A stretch of 64,000 nucleotides of DNA from Neopestalotiopsis rosae (Eukaryota > Ascomycota > Sordariomycetes > Amphisphaeriales > Sporocadaceae), in NCBI GenBank assembly GCA_023078685.1, contig JALGAS010000004.1, positions 5,208,001 to 5,272,000 on the forward strand. The letters run 5' to 3'. Every line of letters begins with the position of its first letter. Position 1 is the stretch's first letter. Under the pieces are notes generated by a model. The model saw nothing but the letters and a program-made list of their open reading frames with translations, had not been told where the DNA came from and did not search any database. The position numbers were made by a program, and so were the translations under genes. Shown in pieces: positions 20,838 through 31,000 of the stretch.

Positions 20838-23800
20838 CCACAGAAAGGTCCATCTGTGCCACCAACGGCACCAAGCTACACGATCACCTAACGATCCCGA
20901 TCAGGATCATGAACCAAGAAATACGAGCCCTGGTAGACACGGGAGCTCAAGGAATTTTTATCTCCCCAAGAATCGTCAATAAACTTAAGGTACCATGGAA
21001 ATGGAAGAAGACGCCCTACACACTCAACACTGTTGATGGACAACCTATATCTTATGGAGATGGAATTGTTGACATGGAGACTGCGCATATTCAAGTCTAC
21101 ATCCAAGACCATAAGGAGGAACTCACGTGCGACATCACAGAAATCACGGACTACGATGTAGTCCTAGGGATAACCTGGTTGAAGGAGAGCTGTCCCCGAG
21201 TGAACTGGAAAACAGGCCAATTCCAGTGGGATTTACCAGGAATAGAGTCAGCCCCTGAGGAGAGTTTGAAGAACAAACCCTCAAGCGACCCTGAGACACT
21301 TGGATTTTACCTTATGACCAAGCATGTCAAGCCGAAACTCGACACTGTAGTACCCGAAGAGTACCAAGAGTTCAGCGACCTGTTCAGCGGAGTGCTGAAA
21401 ACAGGATTACCAAAGCACACAAGATACGACCATGAAATACCCCTCCAGGAAGGAAAGGAACCCCATTTCATGCCGACATACCCAGTAAAACCTCAGCATG
21501 AGGAAGCGTTGAAAGAATACCTCAACGACATGACCCAGAAAGGATGGATTACAGAATCCACCTCACCAGCAGGATACCCTATACTTTTCGTACCCAAGAA
21601 AAGCAAAGACGGGAAACCCAAATGGAGACCTTGCATCGACTATCGCAAGCTTAACGATATCACGATCAAGAACCGATACCCCCTTCCTTTGATCAAGGAC
21701 CTACGCGACAAGTTGCACGGAGCCAAGTGGTTTACGGCCCTAGACTTGCCCAATGCGTACGGATTGATCAGAATTAAGGAAGGAGAAGAATGGAAGACCG
21801 CATTCCGTTGCAAATACGGACATTTCGAATACAAGGTTATGCCTTTCGGCCTAACCAACGCACCAGCAAGTTTTCAAAACATGATCAACGATGTCCTTCG
21901 GGAATACCTCGACAAGTTCGTAGTAGTATATCTCGATGATATACTCATCTACTCCAAAGACCTCGAAGAACACAAGCAACATGTCAAAATAGTGTTACAG
22001 AAACTGCAGGACGCGAACCTGCTAGTCAACCCCGAGAAAAGCGAATTCCATAAGAAAGAAGTCACCTTCGTAGGATACGTCGTATCCCCCGGAGAAGTCA
22101 AAATGGAACCATCCAAGATTGCAGCAGTAAGAGACTGGCCTACCCCGAAAACGGTAACAGAAGTCAGATCCTTCTTAGGACTCGTAAACTTCTACCGAAT
22201 GTTCATCAGGAACCTCGGAGGCATAGCCGCACCTCTCACGCACCTGACGAAAAAGGATGTACCCTTCATTTGGACAACCAAGGAACAAGAAACGTTCGAA
22301 CAAATCAAGGAAGCCATTACGGATGAACCAGTAATGCGCATGGCAGACCCAGAACGGGAGTTCGAAGTCGAGACAGATGCCTCGGACTACGCCATGGGTG
22401 GACAGCTCACACAAAAGGACGACAATGGGAAACCACACCCTGTCGCCTTCTACAGCAAGAAGTTCACCAAGGAACAACTCAACTACCAGATCCATGACAA
22501 GGAACTAATGGCAATTATCGAAGCCTTCAAGGAATGGAGACACTATCTTAGTGGAACCAACTACAAGGTCCAAGTCTACACCGATCACAAGAACCTCGCC
22601 TCGTTCACAACCAGCAAAGAACTCAACAAGCGACAAATCAGATGGGCAGAGTTCTTGGCAGACTTCAACTTCGAAATCAGCTATCGAAGAGGAACTGAAA
22701 ACGGAAGAGCCGATGCGCTCAGCCGACGACCAGATCATTATCAGGATACGCCCAAGGAGGCACACACCCTTTTTACCATGGAAGAAAACGGGAAACTGGT
22801 CCCGACCATGAATCTCTATGCAACCATGAGCATAACCAACCATAACAGCTGGACGGAACGCATGACTAAGTGCCCAGATCCAGATGACAACCTAGTAGGG
22901 AGACACGATCCCAGCCAACAGCACTATAACGGGAAGATCAAAATCAAGGAACCACTACTCCAAGAGCTAATCAAAGATTACCACGAGTCACCGACTAGTG
23001 GACACCAAGGAGTGTTCAAGACAACCAAGCGAATCCAACAACACTTCGATTACCCACAGCTGCGGAAACACGTCAGCAACATCATCAAGGAATGCGATTT
23101 ATGCAATAAGGCAAAATCAGCACGACACAAGCAATATGGACAGTTGCAACCCATACCGCCACCAGACAGAGCATGGAAATCTATCGCTCTAGACTTCATC
23201 GTGAAGCTACCACTATCAAGGGAACCCTTAACTGGAGTATTCTACGATAGCATCCTAGTATTCACCGAACGACTCACGAAGTACGCATACTTCCTCCCAT
23301 ACAAGGAAGCAAGTAACGCAGAAGAATTGGCATACACCTTCCTACGGACGATCGCCAGCAGACACGGATTACCAGACGAAATCATCTCCGATCGAGACAA
23401 GCTATTCACATCGAATTTCTGGAAATCACTCATCAGTCAGTTAGGATGCAATCACAAGTTATCCACCGCCTTTCACCCACAAACCGATGGACAAACAGAA
23501 CGAGCCAACCAAGTACTCGAAGAATACCTCAGATGCTATGTCAATCATCAGCAAGACAATTGGGTCACACTATTGCCACTTGCGGAGTTTGCATACAACA
23601 GTGCAGTACGAGAACCCACCGGAATGTCACCGTTCTACGCCAATTACGGCTTCGAACCCGACATCACCAAAGAACCAATCAGAGGAAAAGGACTTGCACC
23701 ACACGCCATTCAGCGTGTAGACCAGCTCAAACACCTGCAAGCACAACTCCAGAAAGACCTTATCATGGCCCAAAGCAAGACCAAAGAAAGACATGATAGG

Positions 23801-24283
23801 AAGAAGATTGAGGGACCAATCTTTGCGGAGGGAGACAAAGTCTACCTTCTACGCAAGAACATCAAAACCAAGCGACCAAGCGACAAACTCGACTTCAAGA
23901 AACTCGGAGCATTCATAATCGAGAAGAAGATCTCGGATGTCAATTACCGTCTCAAGTTACCAAAAACTATGAGAAACCACCGAACCTTCCATATCTCATT
24001 GCTAGAGCCAGCACCAAAGAACGCTAAAGTCGACGAAACGCTAGAAACAGAACCCGATCAGCAAGAATACGTCGTTGAGGAAATCATCGACCATAAGAAA
24101 GTCGGACGGGGATACCAATTCCACGTTAAATGGAAAGACTACCCACCTGAGGAAAACACTTGGGAACCTAGGAAGCATGTTGAGGGCTGCGCCGCTCTTG
24201 ACCAGTATCTCCGGTCTCAACAAGAGGACCAAGATCTACAAAATCACTTCCGAAACCAAGTGAAGACCAATCCACCTCGTTAG
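20801..24283 (+). CDS. pol: Pol polyprotein: protease, RT, RNase H, integrase, chromodomain
   Basis: Read in the -1 frame relative to gag; the first in-frame ATG is 20909 but homology starts upstream of it (TIPIRIMNQEIRALVDTGAQ), so expression by frameshift fits better than a new start. Numbering from 20909: aspartic protease DTG at 10-12; RT with YLDDILIYS, YLDD at 341-344; RNase H with ETDASDYAMGG near 485 and TDHKNL near 558; integrase HHCC finger near 690-735 (H, H, then CDLC) and a DDE core with DFIVKLP near 761, SDRDKLF near 827 and the Glu near 863. A GPF-like region follows, and a C-terminal chromodomain lies at about 1053-1105 (EYVVEEIIDHKKVGRGYQFH to NTWEPRKHVEG). No stop or frame break is seen. 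The terminal TAG overlaps the antisense ORF's stop. Confidence 0.95.
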   Translation, partial: RPGPLLKRQKRSTTERSICATNGTKLHDHLTIPIRIMNQEIRALVDTGAQGIFISPRIVNKLKVPWKWKKTPYTLNTVDGQPISYGDGIVDMETAHIQVYIQDHKEELTCDITEITDYDVVLGITWLKESCPRVNWKTGQFQWDLPGIESAPEESLKNKPSSDPETLGFYLMTKHVKPKLDTVVPEEYQEFSDLFSGVLKTGLPKHTRYDHEIPLQEGKEPHFMPTYPVKPQHEEALKEYLNDMTQKGWITESTSPAGYPILFVPKKSKDGKPKWRPCIDYRKLNDITIKNRYPLPLIKDLRDKLHGAKWFTALDLPNAYGLIRIKEGEEWKTAFRCKYGHFEYKVMPFGLTNAPASFQNMINDVLREYLDKFVVVYLDDILIYSKDLEEHKQHVKIVLQKLQDANLLVNPEKSEFHKKEVTFVGYVVSPGEVKMEPSKIAAVRDWPTPKTVTEVRSFLGLVNFYRMFIRNLGGIAAPLTHLTKKDVPFIWTTKEQETFEQIKEAITDEPVMRMADPEREFEVETDASDYAMGGQLTQKDDNGKPHPVAFYSKKFTKEQLNYQIHDKELMAIIEAFKEWRHYLSGTNYKVQVYTDHKNLASFTTSKELNKRQIRWAEFLADFNFEISYRRGTENGRADALSRRPDHYQDTPKEAHTLFTMEENGKLVPTMNLYATMSITNHNSWTERMTKCPDPDDNLVGRHDPSQQHYNGKIKIKEPLLQELIKDYHESPTSGHQGVFKTTKRIQQHFDYPQLRKHVSNIIKECDLCNKAKSARHKQYGQLQPIPPPDRAWKSIALDFIVKLPLSREPLTGVFYDSILVFTERLTKYAYFLPYKEASNAEELAYTFLRTIASRHGLPDEIISDRDKLFTSNFWKSLISQLGCNHKLSTAFHPQTDGQTERANQVLEEYLRCYVNHQQDNWVTLLPLAEFAYNSAVREPTGMSPFYANYGFEPDITKEPIRGKGLAPHAIQRVDQLKHLQAQLQKDLIMAQSKTKERHDRKKIEGPIFAEGDKVYLLRKNIKTKRPSDKLDFKKLGAFIIEKKISDVNYRLKLPKTMRNHRTFHISLLEPAPKNAKVDETLETEPDQQEYVVEEIIDHKKVGRGYQFHVKWKDYPPEENTWEPRKHVEGCAALDQYLRSQQEDQDLQNHFRNQVKTNPPR

Positions 24284-24780
24284 AAACCCCCATAAGACTG
24301 AAGGTCCTCCACCACGAAGTGCTCGTGGCTATCCAAGGCAGGCAACAGACCATCCTCCTTGTCCAGCTCCTCCATTCCTCGCTGGAACAACTCGGACCCC
24401 TTCGCCTTCGCACGAGCACGGATCTTTCGGATACGAGATAACCGACCAGCAGCAGCGGCTAAAGAAGACTGAAGTTCTGCCATCTTCTCGTGAAGAGCCA
24501 GCAGATCATCACTAGCTTCCTCTTCCTCCTTCTCCAACTTCTGTTGCTGATCCAACACCTTTCGGAGAGAAGACGCTACCAGAACACCATCGCACTTCCG
24601 AGTCGGATGACGGATGCACTCCAGACATCGATTCGACCTTTCCTCCGACATGACGCAAGTCGTCTTATTTTTCCAGCAAGGCGTGCAAGGCATATCGGCA
24701 GCACGACCGTTCTTTTTCACAAATTCCAAAAGGTTTAAGCGCTCGAGTGTTTTACGAGCAGGGACTGAAGGATCTGACAT
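24280..24780 (-). CDS. Antisense ORF with Zn(II)2Cys6-like cluster and coiled coil, inside the retrotransposon
   Basis: 166 aa from the ATG at 24780, on the strand opposite to gag-pol, between pol and the 3' LTR. Residues about 31-65 show C-x2-C-x6-C-x9-C-x2-C-x7-C (CTPC...C...CLEC...C, ending KCDG), which fits the spacing of the fungal GAL4-type binuclear zinc cluster. A lysine/glutamate-rich heptad region follows (about 75-130, RKVLDQQQKLEKEEEEASDD then LLALHEKMAELQ), then a basic stretch. Its TAA and the pol TAG interlock in the four bases TTAG at 24280-24283. If expressed, it would be transcribed from the 3' side and could bind nucleic acid or act on the element's RNA; both are inference. 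Similar Cys-rich ORFs occur in repeats of ascomycete genomes. Confidence 0.6.
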   Translation of the reverse strand: MSDPSVPARKTLERLNLLEFVKKNGRAADMPCTPCWKNKTTCVMSEERSNRCLECIRHPTRKCDGVLVASSLRKVLDQQQKLEKEEEEASDDLLALHEKMAELQSSLAAAAGRLSRIRKIRARAKAKGSELFQRGMEELDKEDGLLPALDSHEHFVVEDLQSYGGF

Positions 24781-24901
24781 GATGAGCACCCATCACAAGG
24801 AAAGCAAGAAGGGAAGGATATGGAAGGGAACTTAAGGGACACGGCACAGATGGGGACGCGACCTACTTATGCGGCCTAAGTCTTTCGAGGACAAAAGACA
24901 T

Positions 24902-24912
24902 GGAGAAGGGAG
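24902..24912 (+). other. Polypurine tract before the 3' LTR
   Basis: GGAGAAGGGAG four bases upstream of the 3' LTR, where plus-strand DNA synthesis would start. Confidence 0.6.
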
Positions 24913-24916
24913 CTGA

Positions 24917-25428
24917 TGTTACGAACATGCACCCTTGCAGAAGGACAAACAACTGTGTTGGCGCTTAAGAAGGTATGCTGCGGGGCAGTGACCACGGCCC
25001 TGGCCAAAAGACCCAGCCACCCCCGCCAGCTGTCAACAAGTGTTGACAGGATCATGGCCTTGGCAATGATCCATTGGCATGGATCACAAGGATCATTGTG
25101 ATCCATAAGATCCAAGAACAAAGGGGATCATACTTGTTGGTATGATCCAAGCAAACATCAGTGAGGGAATGAATGGATATATTAGGGAGGGATTTCCTAC
25201 GGTTACATAGACAGTCATTACCTCAGTGATCAATCTAAGCATCTATCTTACCCATAGGTGAAGCATTCAATACGCTTTGACGACTACACTTGTGAATCAT
25301 TTCAGGACCACCATCTTCAGTTACTCATTGCTCAGTTCAGTATCTTGGCTAGCGTTCCCTGTTAGCATAAACCCCCAACACCTCTTATACTCAGGTTTAT
25401 TCTAGAAACCCGTAGTATAGTCGTTACA
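24917..25428 (+). repeat. 3' LTR, 512 bp
   Basis: Same length and sequence as the 5' LTR, followed by the TTATT target duplication copy at 25429-25433. Confidence 0.97.
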
Positions 25429-26966
25429 TTATTATTATTATTCTTTTGCTCCATTAACTTATTGCCTTCTTTTTCGACCTGAATTTCTAGTCCCTTTTGG
25501 ACGGTAAGAGTCCCTCCAGGCTATAAACGTTTATTTTTTATCCTCCGACGCTTGCTAAGCATATAGTTAATTTTCTCTAATTTAGCGACCCTATTTTTAA
25601 AGAGGGTATTTTTATGAAAAAGATTATATATAGCTTTTGCGAATAAGTTTATAGCCATAATAATTGACGTTAGCGAATTTTTTTAGTGAGTAGAGATTCG
25701 GTTTTTAATATATACTAATTGTAAAATCGCTTTTTTGATGTTGCTAGGTATTATTGAAGCCCAAAGATGAGGTAGAATTTTAGGGTTTGGCGAGGGAGTT
25801 CGAATTATTGCTACCGGTTCTAATTTTAAAATGATATATCCGGGATCGAAAGGTATTAAACTAATGCCTTTGAAACCAGCCTGGATATTCTTTAGAGTTA
25901 TTGACGTAGTGTAAGCGCTATAGAATGCAGGAAGGAAATCTTCTTTTGAGATGTGGGTTATATGGCGCCGTATAAGATTTTTAATTTCGCGATTATAGGC
26001 TCGTTTTAACGGGCTAAAATATCTAATATTAAAAGGTTGAAGTTTGTGGGATAAATGAGCAAGTATGCAAAAAGTAATAATATTGTTTTTTTTGCAATAA
26101 TTCTCGAAAATTTCCGAGTGGTGGCTTTTATGGCCGTCGAGGATAAAAAGGCGCTTTATACCCCGTAAACGCGACTTAATATGAAAATTAAAGTGTTGTG
26201 CGAAATTTAAACCGAGTTCGTTAGTTGTTTAGCTATTATTAAATACCCTAATCTTTTAATCGGGCGGTATTTAGGTATCGCGATACCAAAAAGCGAGGTG
26301 GGTTTTGCTTTAAAGGATGATAAAAGGCGGTACCGCGTAACCCGTCGCATTTATAGCGGCAATAATTATAAACTAATTTTTATTTTTTTGCTATGCTTGC
26401 CTTAGCCTGGCATATTTTTTTAAGCTTATAACGATTATTTTAAATACGATCACGCTTATTATAAATCCGGTTTTATCGAGATTATAAATATCCTTTAGTT
26501 AAATCGCGTTTTCGGCGATAACCTTTTTTACGCGTTCAAACCACGCGTTATACGCGACCGGATCTTTATATAAGACCCTATTATAGTCCATTTTACGATT
26601 ATAACGCGTCCGGAGAGATGGTGTTCGCTTAATAAAATTGCGCGTCCAATTAACACCGACGCGTCCCGCGCCGCGATCGGCTAATAATCGATTCGCCATA
26701 TTTTTAATATATGCGTACCGGGGCGGAAATGATCGCGCATCTAAGTCGAGAATGAAGGAAATAATCACCTTCTCTTCGGAAATCGTTAATTTCTTTAAAT
26801 TAGCTATGGTGTCGCGTCGGGCAGGTTTTCCGGCGATTCGGTCGCGTAAGGTCGTCTAGGGGACGTGGTAGATGGATGCAAGCTTTGAAATAGGAATATG
26901 GGGATCTTTTTTGTGCGCTTGGATAGCGAGTTGCAAATCCGATTCGTTGTACGAAGATATTATTAT
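25429..26966 (-). pseudogene. Fot1/pogo-like transposase, N-terminal and DDE part, ten premature stops
   Basis: One reading frame runs without any frameshift from about 26966 to the retroelement insertion. It has a CENP-B-type helix-turn-helix (DLQLAIQAHKKDPHIPISKL, and after a stop GKPARRDTIANLKKLTISEE), a second DNA-binding half (FILDLDARSFPPRYA and GRVGVNWTRNFIKRTPSLRT), and then a DDE domain: YNLDKTGF, LFILDGHKSHHSEIFENYC, LQPFNIRYFSPLKRAYNREI and PFDPGYI. Family members normally have an acidic residue where K follows LD in the first block and D where N stands in FNI. Both changes fit G-to-A on this strand. Ten in-frame stops (for example after HVP, NAI, RQA, IIL, RDT, PPD) are all TAA/TAG, as expected from C-to-T in CAA/CAG or G-to-A in TGG. 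The start codon is unclear and may itself have mutated. Confidence 0.85.
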
Positions 26967-27015
26967 TTTTGGTGGAGGAATGAAGAATCAAAGTTTAGTG
27001 GTGAAGAAGTTTAAG

Positions 27016-27061
27016 TTGGCTGGCGACTCGCTTGTATTGGCGACTCGCTTGTTAATTACGT
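27016..27061 (-). repeat. Right terminal inverted repeat with two 17-bp units
   Basis: Reverse complement of the left end: TTGGCT, then GGCGACTCGCTTGT at 27022 and 27039, then TAATTACGT. One 17-bp unit fewer than the left end. Confidence 0.9.
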
Positions 27062-27063
27062 TA

Positions 27064-28061
27064 TATATAGATAAATTAAATCGCAAAAAATTCTTTATAT
27101 AATAAATATTATATATTTTACGTTTATAGCATATTAGAATATTTATTTTATTTTTGTATACCGTATTATATAGAAGTGAATATAGTGAGTTTTGGTGTGA
27201 GTAGGGGGAAGTACGGAGACTTATGCGGGGTCGGTTTACTCAAGTTCATCACTTTGTTCCAGTATGCACAAGGTTGAAGTGTTAGTTCTCAATCAGTATA
27301 TGATTCGTTCTTGTTGACCACATTGCATATGCATATTACGTAAGTGAGTCTCTCATCTATCGTCGTGTTGTAGCCCGCTGGCGAGCCTTTGAGTAAGTTA
27401 AAATTGCAGTGAAAAAACGTATTGGTGCGCGATGGACCGATATCATACACACAATAGACTGCATGCATGCAGCTGCTATTGGCAGAACTTGGTGTCATCT
27501 AAAGGCTAGCTAGGCGACCCTTGGTGAGGTCCTAAAATTGCAGTGAAAGCATCTCCGAATTCCCATTTCGGTCGAGGTTTTATGCAAGTCGATTAAAGAG
27601 GCAAGAAGGAGGACGACGTTACAGAACAATGATTCCTGCTACCTCGACGACGAAGGAGCCAGTATGAAGGGATGTCATGCCCGTCGCAAGGGTTCAATTG
27701 CAATGGAAGGCTGTGTTTAGCAGCGGTCTCTTCCGGCTTGCTGAATACCTATTGGACGGGCGCTGCCGAGAGGACGCTGCGATGCAGACTCGCTCGCGAC
27801 TTGAGGTATCTTGGAGACACTGTATTATGGCTTGATTGTTGAGCGATGCATTGGTCTTTGCATGATTGTTGGTCATTGACGGTAGCAAGAAAGTAAGTTC
27901 ATGCCAGTTCTGGTACTCAGCAAAGGAGGAACTGGCTCTGGCTGCAAGTTAATCACAGAGATTTTGTGGCATAATGGTTTCGCTCAATTCAATTTTGAAA
28001 GTGCTATTCAGCAGAACTTGCCTCCATCGTTCGCTCTCATCTCTGAATACACGTAATCGTA
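27064..28061. other. Intergenic region right of the transposon
   Basis: About 1 kb. The first ~100 nt are very AT-rich (TATATA, possible further target region); the rest has normal composition. No gene homology was recognised; it is the 3' flank of the next minus-strand gene. Confidence 0.5.
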
Positions 28062-31000
28062 TCAGTCGGCTTCTCTTTTTGCCTCCTTCGAACCCTTATC
28101 TCTGGCAGCTTTAAAAAATCGCAATTTATCTGACGGCTCCAGCAAAAACTCCAATGGCCCTCGAGACCGCTCTGTACTGTTGAAAATCTTTTCGAATGTG
28201 TCAAAAACCAACGCTAGGTTATTTTGAGTCAGCAGGATCTCGGCGAAGCTATGAGATGTGACTATCAACTTACAAGAGATTATGTGAATCAAATCAGCAA
28301 GATTGACAGCAATTACACGAGCCACCAATGCAACGAGACACCATGGAAGGACGATTATCCCAATGAAAACATTGAAGACGGTCGTCATCGAGATGCATTC
28401 GTTAATCATCCTTGTATAGGCTGACATGACGATTTGTGCCGGGAGTTCGGTGAGAATGTACCACAGCCAGATCGTCATATTAGAAGCACTGCGACGCCGT
28501 TGGCTAAATTGCTGACGGTCAGCCTTTGTTGATCCGGCCACAACTGTCTTCCCGCTCGAACTCGACGGACTCGGCGCCGACTCGTCCGCAAAAGCTTCTT
28601 GTTTGATAATCGGGGATTGTATTGCCTCCTTACTCGTGTTGTCGGTATCGGACTTTGTGGCATTTTGAGTCTGAACTGACCGCGGGTTCAAATTGAAAAG
28701 AATGCTGTTATTTTTCCAGCGCCTGAAACTGTTTTCCAATGCGTGATTGAAGCCAAGTTTGACTACCGGTGCACTTAGTATGGCCAGTACCGTAATCAAT
28801 AGTGCCACGATGGCCATGGTTGCCATTTTGCCTATCAGATCCTGCTCTGGAACTCCACTCATACTGAAGATGCTAGAAGCGAAGCCGAGTGGCAGAAATA
28901 CCACTGTGACATATGTAAAGAACTTGATATTCTCGGCATTTCTGAACGAGATTTCTTCGCGAATCTGTTCTTGGTAACTCCTGAGCCACTCCCTGAAAGA
29001 CTTGATTTCCAGATGGAGGCTCCTGAATTCCTGAACTTTCTGGTTTGTAGAGACCTTGAGCTTGTTGATGTCGTTGCGATATTTCGTCTCGTCGCTCCAC
29101 GTCCATCGAGGTCGTTCAGCCCCGCGGTCGATCTCGCGTGTTGTCCATTCGACTATGGTACTGTTAACGCGCTCCAATTCATCGATGATATGTTTCAGAG
29201 ACTGCTGCAAATCTTCCCAATCCTTGCTAGACTCGAAGTAGTTAAGGTCCTTGTTGTCAAGGAAAAAGACGTCCTTTCCGTAGCCCTCTAGATTGACGGC
29301 CTTTTTCAAGGCCCTGAATAGATGTTTGGTTTCATCTACCAAAGTTATGAGAATGCGCTCAAAGAGATGCAATTCGAGGACTTTTCTCTGTTCCCATGCT
29401 TTATGCTTCGAGTTTCGATGCTGGCCTGACGGATCCTTTAGCCAGAGACAGAGATCCCGTTCGGGATGCTTTTTAGATGTCAACTCAATCAAATGGCATG
29501 TCCAAAAGCGATCGAAGAAGTCTCCAGAGAAGCGAAATCCTTTTGAGGCCTTGGCGATAGTATGTCTACCCATTTTCGGAAAGGTAAAACCGATGCCTCG
29601 TAATTTGGCTTGACCGCTCCAGGTCGGGTCGTCGGAAGTGAACAACTGATAAAAACTCAGGTGAAGCTCAGTTTCCCACGTGTTGAGAAACATGGTTGTC
29701 TCATCGTGAAAAAAATGCTCTGCCTTTGCATTCCTGTCAAAAAACGAGGATATTGCTGGTTTCTCATCATCATGACTACCGAGATAGCAACAAAGTGCAA
29801 TGTCTTCCTCGTTACTGTTGAGCCATACGAAACGCTTCTTGGATGCCTCTACAGTGCGAGGGTTGCAAAGCTTCGTCCATAGACCCTCAACATGAAGCAT
29901 CGGAATATTATCTTTTGTCGCTCCATCTTTTTCTGTTCTTGATTTCTTCGCAATATCAAATACTGCGGCCGTTTTTGGGGTTGAATTGCGGTTGGGGTTA
30001 GTAATCTCTCGTGACTTCTTCAATATTCTGTCCAGCCACTCCATTTCTTCGGTTGTTTCGCACCATACCGAGTGGTCTCGACGTTTCCGGTCGCGTCGGT
30101 CGCGTAGACTTTGGACGGCTTCGCCAAATGACAATGCAGCTGTCTGTTCATTTGCCTGTTTGCTTGCCAGAAATCCAGGATAATTGTACAGCCATTCGTC
30201 ACCTACATCTACAACATTTTCTGCATCGATAGAAAGGTTGATAGCCATTGATTTCTTCATTGTTGAAGTGCGAATTCGGGACCTCTGAATTTGAGTGCGG
30301 ATATCGTCAGGTAAATGTGTAATGTTTGATTCGATACTGCCATTCAACGTATGATTCGAAATGAATTGTGCAATATGATCAATGGTTTTACCCTGCCCTT
30401 CTTGTTCAACCACATTGCTTTCCGGACTCGGCTCGGGTTTGTGCTTCATGGATTTGATGATCTTGTGTGCATTCATGAAGAGTATGAAGGGTATTTCAAA
30501 CCCTGCATGGAAGTAGAAGTCTCGATCAGCCCCTCGATGGAACATGTCGTCTTTCTTCGTCGTTTTATCCAGTATTCCAGGGAATAAACCGTTGGGTGAA
30601 GAACTCTGTGTGAGTATAGCTAATGAGTCCTTGATGATTTCTGAGCATGGTCTCTTGTCGATGCTGAAGTCTCTCAAAGCCATCAGTATTGCTAATCCGT
30701 AGTGAAGGGCACTCTCCCATGTGAATTCTTGGTTCTCTTCATGTTCCGGCTGCGCCATCAGTGCGTTCTGCCAGACTTCTGTCGCGTTCGAATCACCAGC
30801 AGAGATGAAGTTCCATTCGCATGCATATAGTAGTACTGTGTCGCGTGAGTGGAATAGAAAACGAGTTTCCTGAGATGATCTCATCACAGCAAGCGTTCTT
30901 TTCGCCAAGAACTCGTTTGTTGTCGTGAAATGTCGGACGACTTTTTTTTGGACATTGCTGCTGTGGTGTGCTTCCTGCTTTTTCTCCCGTTCTCTTAGTT

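Larger units (their letters stand above)
17753..25428 (+). mobile_element. Full-length Ty3/gypsy chromovirus LTR retrotransposon
   Basis: 7,676 bp, TG...CA ends, two 512-bp LTRs that read as identical, and a 5-bp target duplication TTATT at 17748-17752 and 25429-25433. Internal order: candidate primer site, gag, pol (protease, RT, RNase H, integrase, chromodomain) in the -1 frame, an antisense ORF, a polypurine run, and the 3' LTR. Gag and pol are open, so it is potentially autonomous and young. It inserted into the transposase gene of the older Fot1-like element. Confidence 0.97.
17504..27061 (-). mobile_element. Fot1/pogo-like DNA transposon (RIP-mutated), split by a Ty3/gypsy element
   Basis: The outer element is bounded by matching inverted ends: ACGTAATT at 17504-17511 and AATTACGT at 27054-27061. 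Both are followed inward by repeats of ACAAGCGAGTCGCC, and both are flanked by TA (17502-17503 and 27062-27063), the target dinucleotide of this superfamily. Subtracting the 7,676-bp retroelement and one 5-bp target duplication leaves about 1,877 bp, close to the usual ~1.9 kb of Fot1-type elements. The transposase is on the minus strand. Body sequence away from the TIRs is strongly AT-rich, with CpA/TpG scarce but CpG retained, which is the RIP pattern. The element should be immobile. Confidence 0.88.
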
